Assembly (NCBI GenBank): GCA_045639325.1
Contig: JAZUCU010000031.1
Coordinates: 7,523-71,522 of the forward strand
Direction: 5' to 3'
Source: RGIG8244 sp045639325
GTDB lineage: Bacteria > Verrucomicrobiota > Lentisphaeria > Victivallales > UBA1829
DNA length: 64,000 nucleotides
The notes under the pieces are model-generated. The model did not search any database and had not been told where the DNA came from. It saw only the letters and a program-made list of their open reading frames with translations. Position numbers and translations under genes: made by a program. Of the stretch, positions 1 through 7,213 are shown piece after piece. Positions within the stretch are counted from its first letter, which is position 1. Each line of letters opens with the position of its first letter.

Positions 1-1026
1 CTGGCAGCGTTCCATTCCGGGATGATGTTCTTCACCCGGGGGGCAAACCTGCTGTTTATTGCGATCGGGATTATTCTGATTTATCTGGAAAAAGCAAATG
101 TGGCACAGCTCATCACCTTTTACATGTATTCGGGGCAGATTATCATGCCAATTATGCGTCTGACCGGATTTTTTGAGCAGTATCAGCAGGGGTTGGCAGC
201 GTTTGAACGGTTCCATGAAATTATGGAACTGGAACCTGAAATCAGCGATGCGCCCAATGCCATTACTGCGTTACCCCAACCCATCAAGGGCAATATCAAA
301 ATCGACAATGTATTTTTCCGTTATCAGCTGGAAAACGGCGGCGTGAGCGATGACATTCTCCGCGGCATTTCTCTTGATATTCCCGGCGGCGCAACCGTCG
401 CACTGGTCGGGGAATCCGGCGCAGGAAAAACGACATTGGCATCTTTGATTCCCAGATTTTATGAGGTGAATGAGGGTTCTATCAGTCTGGATGGAACCGA
501 TATCCGTTCCTTTGCCCAGCGGTTCCTCCGGTCCCAGGTGGGAATTGTCCAACAGACCCCCTTCCTGTTCGATACCACGATCCGGGAAAACATTTTGTTC
601 GGCCGTCCGGATGCAACAGAAGAAGAATTGATTGAGGCGGCAAAACGGGCCAATATTTATGATTTCATCCAGACGCTGCCCGAAGGCTTTGATTCCAATT
701 GCGGAGAAAACGGCGTCCGTTTAAGCGGCGGGCAGAGACAGCGCATCTCCATTGCCCGTGTATTTTTGAAGAATCCGCCGGTATTGATTTTTGATGAAGC
801 AACAAGCTCGCTGGATAATGAATCCGAACATCTTGTGCAGCAGTCTATGGAAGCGTTATGCCATGGCAGAACAACCATCATCATCGCGCACCGCCTGTCC
901 ACAATCAAGAAAGCAGACTTTATCTGCTGCATGAAACAGGGTAAGATCGTGGAACAGGGCACGCACGAAGAACTGCTGGCGTTGAATGGATATTACAAAG
1001 ACTTGTACACCATTCACACGTTCTGA
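1..1026 (+). CDS. ABC transporter, permease/ATP-binding protein (5'-truncated)
   Basis: This is the C-terminal part of an exporter half-transporter with the membrane domain fused to the ATPase. The reading frame is open from base 1, so the start and most membrane helices lie outside the window. Visible parts are the last hydrophobic helices, then a nucleotide-binding domain with Walker A GESGAGKTT, signature LSGGQRQR, Walker B VLIFDEATSS and the H-loop AHRLST. All ATPase motifs are intact, so the protein should hydrolyse ATP. MsbA-like lipid or multidrug export is the usual role of this architecture, but the substrate cannot be read from the ATPase part. Its 3' end overlaps the convergent LOG-family gene by 13 bp. 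Confidence 0.93.
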   Translation: MAAFHSGMMFFTRGANLLFIAIGIILIYLEKANVAQLITFYMYSGQIIMPIMRLTGFFEQYQQGLAAFERFHEIMELEPEISDAPNAITALPQPIKGNIKIDNVFFRYQLENGGVSDDILRGISLDIPGGATVALVGESGAGKTTLASLIPRFYEVNEGSISLDGTDIRSFAQRFLRSQVGIVQQTPFLFDTTIRENILFGRPDATEEELIEAAKRANIYDFIQTLPEGFDSNCGENGVRLSGGQRQRISIARVFLKNPPVLIFDEATSSLDNESEHLVQQSMEALCHGRTTIIIAHRLSTIKKADFICCMKQGKIVEQGTHEELLALNGYYKDLYTIHTF

Positions 1027-1727
1027 AGTTTGATGGTGGAGGGAATGCCGTGCCGGATGTGCCAGTCGCAAATATAGTCACATGCTTCCTCTGCGGTATC
1101 AACAACCGTAAACAAATCCATATCTTCGGGGCAGATCATTTCTTCCGCAAGGAACGTATTGCGGAAGAATTCGATGAGGGGTGACCAGAATTTTTTGCCG
1201 ACGAAAACCAGCGGAATGTGATTGACCTTTTTCGTCTGAACCATAGTCAGGACTTCGGACAATTCATCCAGGGTGCCGAATCCGCCGGGGTAAATGACCA
1301 CCGCGCTGGAATATTTGAGGAAACAGACCTTACGCACAAAGAAGTAGCGGAAATCCAGCGATTCGCTCTGATAAGGATTGAAATGCTGTTCCTTCGGCAG
1401 TTTGATATTCAGACCGATGGAAACACCGCCTTTGTTATGTGCGCCGCGGTTGGCAGCTTCCATAATGCCGGGGCCACCGCCGGAAACGATACCGTATCCG
1501 CGTTCGGCAAGCATTTCGCCGAGTTTGACGCAATCCTGATAAACGGGATCGTCTTCTTTGGTTCTTGCGGAACCGAAGATTGCGACAAGTTTATCGTATT
1601 CGGACATGGTTTCGAAAGAATCAATAAATTCAGCCATGATGCGGAAAATACGCCAGGATTCTTCCTGCGTATAACTTTCCATTGCATTCATGTTTGCGCG
1701 CTTTCCGGGCAAATGATCATCCAGCAT
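1014..1727 (-). CDS. LOG family protein (TIGR00730, nucleotide phosphoribohydrolase-like)
   Basis: A 237-residue Rossmann-fold protein of the LOG/TIGR00730 family. Members cleave cytokinin-type or other nucleoside 5'-monophosphates to base plus ribose 5-phosphate. The two diagnostic motifs are present: GGGPGIMEAANRGA and PGGFGTLDELSEVLT, the latter carrying the catalytic Glu. About 50 residues precede the Rossmann core, as in the longer subfamily. An internal Met (MNAMESY) is an alternative start. It lies 23 bp downstream of gcvH on the same strand and is probably co-transcribed with it. The true substrate in bacteria that do not interact with plants is usually unknown. Confidence 0.9.
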   Translation of the reverse strand: MLDDHLPGKRANMNAMESYTQEESWRIFRIMAEFIDSFETMSEYDKLVAIFGSARTKEDDPVYQDCVKLGEMLAERGYGIVSGGGPGIMEAANRGAHNKGGVSIGLNIKLPKEQHFNPYQSESLDFRYFFVRKVCFLKYSSAVVIYPGGFGTLDELSEVLTMVQTKKVNHIPLVFVGKKFWSPLIEFFRNTFLAEEMICPEDMDLFTVVDTAEEACDYICDWHIRHGIPSTIKLQNV

Positions 1728-1750
1728 AACGGCTCCCGTTTTGTATAAAG

Positions 1751-2122
1751 TTACAGAGTTTCGATATACTCCAGATATTCGTCTTCTTCCATGAGATCAT
1801 CGATTTCAGCAAGATCGATATTATCCAAACGGCAGATCCAGCCTTTTTCTTCGGCGGAAACATTGATCATACCGGGATCGTCATCCAGGATACGGTTGGT
1901 CGCGATCACGATACCGCTGACCGGAGAAAAGAAATCAGATGATGCTTTAACAGATTCAATCTTTCCGAGAGAGTCACCGACAATGATGTCTGTATCTTCT
2001 TTCGGCAAATCGACGTACGTGATGTCGCCCAGCTCATCTGCGGCGTAGTTGGAAATTCCGATAGTTGCTTCATCGCCGTCAATTTTTACCCATTCGTGAG
2101 TTTTTGAGTAATATTTTTCCAT
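1751..2122 (-). CDS. gcvH: Glycine cleavage system H protein
   Basis: A 123-residue lipoyl carrier of the glycine cleavage complex. It shuttles the aminomethyl group between the P, T and L proteins on lipoyl-lysine. The lipoylation motif ESVKAS puts the modified Lys at residue 59, and the N-terminal THEWV is typical of GcvH. Length is normal. No gcvT, gcvP or lpd gene is nearby, so the H protein is encoded apart from its partners. A promoter-like sequence and a foldable leader of about 105 nt lie upstream, suggesting regulated expression. Confidence 0.96.
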   Translation of the reverse strand: MEKYYSKTHEWVKIDGDEATIGISNYAADELGDITYVDLPKEDTDIIVGDSLGKIESVKASSDFFSPVSGIVIATNRILDDDPGMINVSAEEKGWICRLDNIDLAEIDDLMEEDEYLEYIETL

Positions 2123-2149
2123 ACTCCAATTAATCCTTTCTCTGAAATT

Positions 2150-2213
2150 TATCCGTACATCTGCGAGACGGACCTTACCTTAAAGGCAACCGTCTGCCGG
2201 TCATTCACGGATA
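2150..2213 (-). promoter_or_regulatory. Structured 5' leader of gcvH
   Basis: Two nested perfect stems lie between the predicted gcvH promoter and its start codon. The outer stem pairs 2150-2156 with 2207-2213 (7 bp) and the inner pairs 2166-2171 with 2190-2195 (6 bp), closing over a further CCTT/AAGG hairpin. A glycine riboswitch would be the natural guess before gcvH, but I do not find its conserved core. The fold is seen in the sequence; a regulatory role is inferred. Confidence 0.4.
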
Positions 2214-2235
2214 GACGAAAAAAATGACCTGTATA

Positions 2236-2264
2236 AAGAAAGCATAACTTTACTCATTTTTCAA
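2236..2264 (-). promoter_or_regulatory. Predicted promoter of gcvH
   Basis: On the minus strand TTGAAA and TTTCTT are separated by 17 bp, and TGC directly precedes the weak -10. Transcription would start near 2229 and give a leader of about 105 nt containing the nested stems. Confidence 0.4.
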
Positions 2265-2430
2265 GTAGACAACTGCATTTTTTTTAATTTTTTTTTGATT
2301 TTCTGTAAAAGAGAGGGTTTATCGGGAATATTTCTGCCATTTTTTTTGCAAAATACGGCGTCACAGACCGGAAAGTCACACTAATGCATGAAAAAATTGA
2401 AAGATTTAGCAAAGTTTCTGCCATATTGAT

Positions 2431-2459
2431 TTGATATTTTATAAAATGCATGCTACATT
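2431..2459 (+). promoter_or_regulatory. Predicted promoter of the histone-tailed oxidoreductase
   Basis: TTGATA and TACATT are separated by 17 bp, with TGC directly before the -10. An AAGGAG ribosome site follows at 2510-2515, and the start codon is at 2526. Confidence 0.5.
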
Positions 2460-2525
2460 TCCCTGTATTTTTTATAAATCGTTTAGAGTCGCCACGAAAA
2501 ACATAACTTAAGGAGACTATGACTT

Positions 2526-4364
2526 ATGGCGGAAAAAACAAAGAAGAAAGCAGCTGTCAAGGCTGCTGCAAAACCCGCTGCCAAAGCACCTGTAAAAAAA
2601 GCTGCTCCCGCTAAGGCTGCTGCAAAACCTGCTGCAAAAGCTCCCGTAAAAAAAGCTGCTCCCGTAAAAAAAGCTGCTCCCGCGAAAAAAGCCGCGCCCG
2701 CTAAGGCTGCTGCCAAACCCGCTGCCAAAGCACCCGTGAAAAAAGCTGCTCCCGCTGTTGCAAAAGCTCCCGTGAAAAAAGCTGCTCCCGCGAAAAAAGC
2801 CGCGCCCGCTAAAGCTGCTGCTCCCGCTAAGAAAGCTCCGGCAAAAAAAGCCGCTCCCGCTAAGAAAGCCGCTCCTGCTAAAGCTGCTGCTCCCGCAAAA
2901 AAAGTCTCTGTTGCATTCATCGGTTGCGGTATCCAGGCAATGACTGTCCTGATCCCCAACATCATCAAGCAGAAAAATGCGGTTGTCAAAGCCGTTTGCG
3001 ATTGCGATAAAGTCCGTTGCCAGCTCGCTGCGGATAAAGTCAATAACTATTACAAAGAAAACAAACAGGCTAAACTGGCAACCTGCAAAACCGTTGCAGA
3101 TTTTCGTGACGTTCTGGCTGATCCCTCTATTGATGCCGTCTGTATCGCCACTCCCGACCACTGGCATGCTTACATTTCAATCGCCGCTATGAAGGCCGGT
3201 AAAGACGTGTATTGCGAAAAACCGCTGACCTACTCTATCGAAGAAGCTCAGCTGGTCATGAAAGCAGAAAAGAAATACAACCGTATTTTCCAGTCCGGTT
3301 CCATGCAGCGCTCCTGGAGAGAATTCCGTACCGCTTGTATGATCGTCCGTAACGGCGGCATCGGCGAAGTCAAATATGTTGACTGCAACTACGGTAAAGC
3401 TTCCGCTCAGAACAACACGGATATTGCAAAATTCAATGAAAACCTCGGTGGTCCTTCTCATCCCCACCGCTTCTTCTGTCAGTGGGATGCCGTTGCAGGC
3501 AAAAACCAGACAGTCAAAGCGGAAAACGCTCCCAACGATGATGTCGACTGGGATATGTGGCTCGGTCCCGCTCCCTGGTCTCCATACTCCGACCAGTGCG
3601 CTCCCCGCGGTGCTGCAAAATTCTATCCCATGTTCTGGCGTTTCGATGATAACTACGGTACCGGTTACAACGGTGACTGGGGTGCACATCACCTCGATAT
3701 CGCTCAGTGGGGTCTCGACCTGGATAAATCCGGTCCGGTGAAAATCGTTTGCTCCAAAGAAGCTCATTCTACCAACCCGCTCCATGGCGGACGCCGTCAG
3801 TTCGGTATGCAGTTTGTTATGGCAAACGGTACGGTTATCAACCATACACCCTTCGGCATCTGGGGTACCGTCTTCTATGGTACAAAAGGTATCGTCGCTG
3901 TCAACCGCGGCAAAATCGCTGTCTGGGTCGGCAAAGGCGTGAAACCCACTGCTGCAATCCGCAAAGCCATCGAAGAAAATAAATTCGATAAGATGAAATG
4001 CGTTGCATTCTGCGGCGGTGTCAATTATGGTTTTGACCCGACACAGAAGAAAGACGATTCTCTGACTGCAACATTGGATACCTTTGATAAATACTTTGAT
4101 CTGCCCAATGCAAAAGTACAGCTCTACAAGAGCCCGCTGCAGGAACAGAACTTTATCGATTGCTGTGTTTCCCGCGAAACACCGATCTCTCCCGCTGAAG
4201 TCGGTGCACGCGTCTCCATTCTCTGCGGTCTCTGTAACATGAGCTATGTTTACGATACCGGTTTTGATTGGGATCCGGTCAATTGCACATTTGCCAACGG
4301 CACAGGCGATCCTGCCTGGTTGAAACGTGCAGTTTACCGTAAAGGCTGGGAAATTGAACTCTAA
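2526..4364 (+). CDS. Gfo/Idh/MocA family oxidoreductase with histone H1-like N-terminal tail
   Basis: A 612-residue protein in two parts. Residues 1-126 are almost only Lys, Ala and Pro (plus some Val) in repeats such as PVKKAAPAKKAAPAK, resembling histone H1 or AlgP-type tails. From Val127 a normal NAD(P)-dependent sugar oxidoreductase begins: Rossmann motif VAFIGCGIQA, then the family signature CEKPLTYS and a full substrate domain. Relatives in this phylum often carry a Tat signal instead; none is present, so this one should be cytoplasmic. The tail is strongly basic and could bind DNA, RNA or another polyanion (inference). It is in frame with a good ribosome site, so it is not an annotation artefact. 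It appears to be monocistronic, with a promoter before it and a terminator after it. The substrate is unknown. Confidence 0.9.
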   Translation: MAEKTKKKAAVKAAAKPAAKAPVKKAAPAKAAAKPAAKAPVKKAAPVKKAAPAKKAAPAKAAAKPAAKAPVKKAAPAVAKAPVKKAAPAKKAAPAKAAAPAKKAPAKKAAPAKKAAPAKAAAPAKKVSVAFIGCGIQAMTVLIPNIIKQKNAVVKAVCDCDKVRCQLAADKVNNYYKENKQAKLATCKTVADFRDVLADPSIDAVCIATPDHWHAYISIAAMKAGKDVYCEKPLTYSIEEAQLVMKAEKKYNRIFQSGSMQRSWREFRTACMIVRNGGIGEVKYVDCNYGKASAQNNTDIAKFNENLGGPSHPHRFFCQWDAVAGKNQTVKAENAPNDDVDWDMWLGPAPWSPYSDQCAPRGAAKFYPMFWRFDDNYGTGYNGDWGAHHLDIAQWGLDLDKSGPVKIVCSKEAHSTNPLHGGRRQFGMQFVMANGTVINHTPFGIWGTVFYGTKGIVAVNRGKIAVWVGKGVKPTAAIRKAIEENKFDKMKCVAFCGGVNYGFDPTQKKDDSLTATLDTFDKYFDLPNAKVQLYKSPLQEQNFIDCCVSRETPISPAEVGARVSILCGLCNMSYVYDTGFDWDPVNCTFANGTGDPAWLKRAVYRKGWEIEL

Positions 4365-4390
4365 TCTGATTTCATAATCCAGTTAATACA

Positions 4391-4428
4391 AAATGCGTTG
4401 TCCGAACTCCGGACAGCGCATTTTTTTT
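4391..4428 (+). terminator. Rho-independent terminator
   Basis: Inverted arms AATGCGTTGTCCG and CGGACAGCGCATT around a short loop, one G-T pair, followed by eight T. It closes the oxidoreductase transcript. Confidence 0.85.
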
Positions 4429-4484
4429 GGTTCAATCCTGTACTGGAAAGTTGCGTTCCCATTAAAATATTTCCGCCTTTTCAG

Positions 4485-4513
4485 TTGATTTTTTCACTGC
4501 CTTGTGCTATATT
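4485..4513 (+). promoter_or_regulatory. Predicted promoter of the phosphoesterase operon
   Basis: TTGATT and TATATT are separated by 17 bp, with TGC directly before the -10. It lies about 110 bp before the start codon at 4626. Confidence 0.55.
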
Positions 4514-4625
4514 AATCATCGAACCACCTGTTGGAGGCTTGATATTTTACTGATTTTTGTCAACCGTATTATACTGTCTCTTAACAGACTTTTTTTACGT
4601 TTTATTTATAAATCATGGAGTCATT

Positions 4626-5750
4626 ATGAAAAAGACATTTCTTTTAGTATTCAGCCTGTGTTTTATGGTCATCCTGTTGACCGGATGCTGCAGTATGGCA
4701 GTAGAAAAAGAATACAATATTGTGCTGCTGGGCGATATCCACTATGATAAGTTGGAATTTCATCAGATGCCGCCGCCGAACGTGAAAATTTCCTGGGATA
4801 AAGGAGTCTGCGACAAAAATGGTGTTTTTCTCAACCGTTTGGGGACAAAATGGATGACTGACTCCTGCTACACCACGGCATATAATCATCCGAAAAACGT
4901 CCGTATGTGGAAAGAAGATGTCCCTTCTATCATTAATCGTGCCGCGGCTTGCGGTGCAGAAAACAATGCTTTGTACGCGTTTCAGCTGGGGGATGTAATC
5001 CATGGCGATTGCGGAAAACTGGAGCTGCACAAGAAAAATTTGCAGGAAGCTCTTGATTTTATGACTGCGCGTTTCAAATCTCCGGTGTTGATCGCCTGTG
5101 GGAATCATGACCCCCGCGGACCTTTCGGACAGCAGGCTTGGAATGAAGTCATGCTGCCGCATTTTGACCGTGCAGTAAAAAATATTCAGCGTAAAGGAAC
5201 GAATTTTTATATAACGATCGGCAAAGATATTTATTATTTTCACGATGCCATGAATCCGGATCTTGACTTCCTGCAGGAGGCATTGCAGAAAAATAAAAAT
5301 GCCCGTTACACCTTCTTTGTTTCCCATATTCCGTTGCTGGCAATGGCAAAAAATCACATCAACGAAGGAATCGGGGAAGATATTGACCGTTTGCTGGCGA
5401 TGATGGAAAAACGTGATGCGATCGTGCTGAGCGGTCATACACATTGGATCTCGTTGACACAGTACCGGAACAATGGACATCGCATCGATCAGTTTATTGT
5501 GAACTCAACGGTTCGCTGGCCGAAGATCGATCCATTCTTTGATCCCGCAAAAAATCTTTCCAGGAATAATTTTTCCAAAGATCACGGCGGCAGGGCTGCC
5601 ATTTGGAACAAACATTTTGAAGGTAAAACAGTCAGTCCGTTGAATTCCCGCGGCTCAGGTCATGGTTTGCTGCGCGTGTCCGATGCCGGAGTTTATGTGG
5701 ATTATTACAATTTTAAACAGGATAAAGTCTATACGTATCAATTACGTTGA
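4626..5750 (+). CDS. Metallophosphoesterase family lipoprotein
   Basis: A 374-residue putative calcineurin-like phosphoesterase anchored as a lipoprotein. I chose the ATG at 4626 because GGAG sits 5 nt upstream and the product then begins with a clean signal peptide ending in the lipobox LTGC; an in-frame ATG-less extension to 4557 adds nothing recognisable. Metal-site motifs follow the family order: GDIHYD, GDVIHGD, GNHDPRG, a later SHIPL and SGHTHW near residue 270. This places it in the periplasm or on the outer membrane. The substrate is not evident. It is 25 bp upstream of the flavodoxin-like gene and probably in one transcript with it. Confidence 0.88.
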   Translation: MKKTFLLVFSLCFMVILLTGCCSMAVEKEYNIVLLGDIHYDKLEFHQMPPPNVKISWDKGVCDKNGVFLNRLGTKWMTDSCYTTAYNHPKNVRMWKEDVPSIINRAAACGAENNALYAFQLGDVIHGDCGKLELHKKNLQEALDFMTARFKSPVLIACGNHDPRGPFGQQAWNEVMLPHFDRAVKNIQRKGTNFYITIGKDIYYFHDAMNPDLDFLQEALQKNKNARYTFFVSHIPLLAMAKNHINEGIGEDIDRLLAMMEKRDAIVLSGHTHWISLTQYRNNGHRIDQFIVNSTVRWPKIDPFFDPAKNLSRNNFSKDHGGRAAIWNKHFEGKTVSPLNSRGSGHGLLRVSDAGVYVDYYNFKQDKVYTYQLR

Positions 5751-5775
5751 GTATCATACAGCAGGGAGTTACAAT

Positions 5776-6312
5776 ATGAGTAAAAACGTTTTGATCATCG
5801 GTGGATCACCGCGTAAAGACGGTAATTCTGAATTGTTGTGTAAAGAATTTGCAAAAGGCGCAGAAACTGCGGGAAATCATGTGGAATATATTTCCCTTTC
5901 CGGTAAAAAAATCGGTTTCTGCGTGGCATGTTATGCGTGCGAAAAAGGTTGTTGTCCGCAAAAAGATGATGCCTTCCCCATTATCGAAAAAATGCTTGCG
6001 GCTGATGTCCTTGTCCTCGCGACACCGGTATATTTCTATACCATGAGTGCCCAGTTGAAAGCCTTGATCGACCGCAGCGTGATGGTTTATCCGAAGATCG
6101 AAAAGAAAGATTTTTATTACATCATGACGATGGCGGATACCGATCGGAATAATTTTACCGGAACGATCGAAGCATTGCGCGGTTTTGCGGAATGTTGCGA
6201 AGGTTCCCGTGAATGCGGCGTACTCGAAGCCCCCGGTGTTTATCAGAAAGGGGAAGTTCTGGAAACTGCGGCATTCAAAGAAAGTTATCAGATGGGACTT
6301 TCCATTCAGTAA
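5776..6312 (+). CDS. Flavodoxin-like NAD(P)H-dependent FMN reductase family protein
   Basis: A 178-residue protein of the NADPH-dependent FMN reductase/flavodoxin-fold family. The FMN phosphate loop is GGSPRKDGNSELL near the N-terminus. A CVACYACEKG segment with closely spaced Cys follows, as in the iron-sulfur flavoprotein-like branch of this family, then the flavin-contact strand ATPVYFYTMSAQLKALIDR. The start at 5776 is set by the GGGAG ribosome site at 5764-5768; a longer open frame from 5662 overlaps the preceding gene. It probably passes electrons to an unknown acceptor. Confidence 0.88.
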   Translation: MSKNVLIIGGSPRKDGNSELLCKEFAKGAETAGNHVEYISLSGKKIGFCVACYACEKGCCPQKDDAFPIIEKMLAADVLVLATPVYFYTMSAQLKALIDRSVMVYPKIEKKDFYYIMTMADTDRNNFTGTIEALRGFAECCEGSRECGVLEAPGVYQKGEVLETAAFKESYQMGLSIQ

Positions 6313-6340
6313 CGCATAACGATTTTTTTATCGAAAAAGA

Positions 6341-6385
6341 AACACTCCGGAAGCAGTCGTAAAGATCAATCGGAGTGTTTTTTTT
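6341..6385 (+). terminator. Rho-independent terminator
   Basis: A perfect 9-bp stem, AACACTCCG at 6341-6349 with CGGAGTGTT at 6370-6378, then a T run. It ends the phosphoesterase-flavodoxin operon. Confidence 0.85.
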
Positions 6386-6476
6386 GCCTTTTTTTCTGCT
6401 CAATTCAAAATTTTTTTTTAATTTTTTTCAAAATTCATACACTAAAATGGCAGATGGTCACGTTATATGGCTAGAA

Positions 6477-6494
6477 AGTTCGGAAATACGAACT
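6477..6494. repeat. Palindrome upstream of the His/Pro-rich peptide gene
   Basis: AGTTCG, six bases, then CGAACT: a perfect 6-bp dyad about 45 bp before the start codon. It could be an operator or part of the leader RNA. Its arms are in the opposite order to a LexA box, so I do not call it one. Confidence 0.3.
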
Positions 6495-6538
6495 ATTCGG
6501 AATTAAAAACTAATTTTATAACATGAAGGAGTACGACT

Positions 6539-6826
6539 ATGAACAACACAACAAAAATCCTCACTGTCGCTGCAATCGCCATTTTTGCAGGAACCGCTGC
6601 TTACGCCGGACATCATCATCATCACGGAGGCAATAAAGGCGTCCGTCTGGCAACTGACATTGTAAGATTGGTCGGAGCCGCTGTAAACACAATCGCACCG
6701 CGCCCGGTGGTGATTGCGCCGCCTCCTCCGCCGCCGAGAGTGGTTGTGCCGCCTCCGCGCCATTACCGTCCGGCACCGCCTCCGCCGCCGGCACGTCATC
6801 ACCACAAAGGAGGTCACAGACGTTGA
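6539..6826 (+). CDS. Small secreted His/Pro-rich protein
   Basis: A 95-residue protein with an AAGGAG ribosome site and a clear Sec signal peptide ending TAAYAG. The mature part opens with GHHHHHGG, then a short amphipathic stretch (VRLATDIVRLVGAAVNTI), two proline runs rich in PPPPPP with Arg and Val, and a basic His tail (ARHHHKGGHRR). His clusters at both ends suggest binding of Ni, Zn or Cu in the periplasm, but no known metallochaperone family is recognisable. It has its own terminator and is probably monocistronic. Confidence 0.75.
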   Translation: MNNTTKILTVAAIAIFAGTAAYAGHHHHHGGNKGVRLATDIVRLVGAAVNTIAPRPVVIAPPPPPPRVVVPPPRHYRPAPPPPPARHHHKGGHRR

Positions 6827-6854
6827 TGAGATCAATCATTAAAAACAAAACGAC

Positions 6855-6900
6855 CCCATAATTTTCTAATGAGTTTGCGGAAAATTATGGGATTTTTGTT
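6855..6900 (+). terminator. Rho-independent terminator
   Basis: A perfect 12-bp stem, CCCATAATTTTC at 6855-6866 with GAAAATTATGGG at 6880-6891, followed by ATTTTTGTTT. It closes the small His-rich gene. Confidence 0.85.
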
Positions 6901-7127
6901 TGGTAATAAACCATCGCATTACCATTTTATCAAACTGATTTGAAAAATACTCCATCATGGATTATATTAACGGATGATGGAGTAAATGATGGAGTAAATT
7001 TATACCATGATTTAATTGAATTCCGCGGTGCGCCGAAAATCGGCGGATATTTTGTAAAGCAAGATAAGGTTTGAATTTTCCGGATCAAATACGTTCCGGA
7101 CACCGAAAATTATGGGATTTTTGTTTG
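6880..7127. repeat. 23-bp direct repeat (copies at 6880-6902 and 7105-7127)
   Basis: The 3' arm and tail of the terminator at 6855 recur exactly at 7105-7127 without the matching 5' arm. The two copies are 225 bp apart and flank the decayed regulator remnant. Confidence 0.7.
6910..7074 (+). pseudogene. Remnant of an AlbA_2/winged-helix regulator C-terminus
   Basis: A short open stretch without a credible start codon reads DDGVNDGVN and, shortly after, LIEFRGAPKIGGYF, then a stop at 7072-7074. As I recall the family, DGVN repeats mark the hinge before the C-terminal winged helix of AlbA_2/RecG-like ATP-binding regulators, and the LIEFRG...GGYF tail ends that domain. Here the roughly 50 residues usually between them are missing, so this looks like an internally deleted relic. 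The tandem codons also form an imperfect dyad (6949-6958 with 6974-6983). Confidence 0.4.
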
Positions 7128-7135
7128 AAAATTTC

Positions 7136-7163
7136 TTGATTCGCGGGATAACGGATGTATAGT
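7136..7163 (+). promoter_or_regulatory. Predicted promoter of the TIM-barrel/GntR operon
   Basis: TTGATT and TATAGT are separated by 16 bp, about 50 bp before the start codon at 7214. An AAGGAA ribosome site follows. Confidence 0.45.
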
Positions 7164-7213
7164 AAGGCCGAACAAAAACAACTCTACGACTATTAAATGC
7201 AAGGAATGAAAAT

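Larger units (their letters stand above)
2123..2525. other. 403-bp divergent intergenic region between gcvH and the oxidoreductase gene
   Basis: This gap holds the gcvH leader and promoter on the minus strand and the promoter at 2431-2459 on the plus strand. Between roughly 2265 and 2430 the DNA is AT-rich with T and A runs. I see no reading frame, RNA gene or repeat there. Confidence 0.6.
6827..7213. other. 387-bp region between the His-rich gene and the TIM-barrel gene
   Basis: It holds the terminator at 6855, the second copy of the 23-bp repeat, the regulator remnant and the promoter at 7136. The mix of duplicated terminator sequence and broken coding sequence looks like a scar of past insertion or deletion. 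Confidence 0.5.

Noticed and set aside
2123..2260. Glycine riboswitch upstream of gcvH
   Set aside because: The conserved core sequences were not found; only the generic nested stems are there, so I list a structured leader and not a riboswitch.
2483..3167. Two minus-strand frames full of Gly/Ala/Phe/Ser repeats
   Set aside because: They are the complement of the Lys/Ala/Pro tail and carry no motif. The plus frame has the ribosome site and the oxidoreductase domain.
6477..6494. LexA box upstream of the His-rich gene
   Set aside because: The dyad arms are reversed relative to the LexA consensus CGAAC-n-GTTCG, so an SOS link is not supported.
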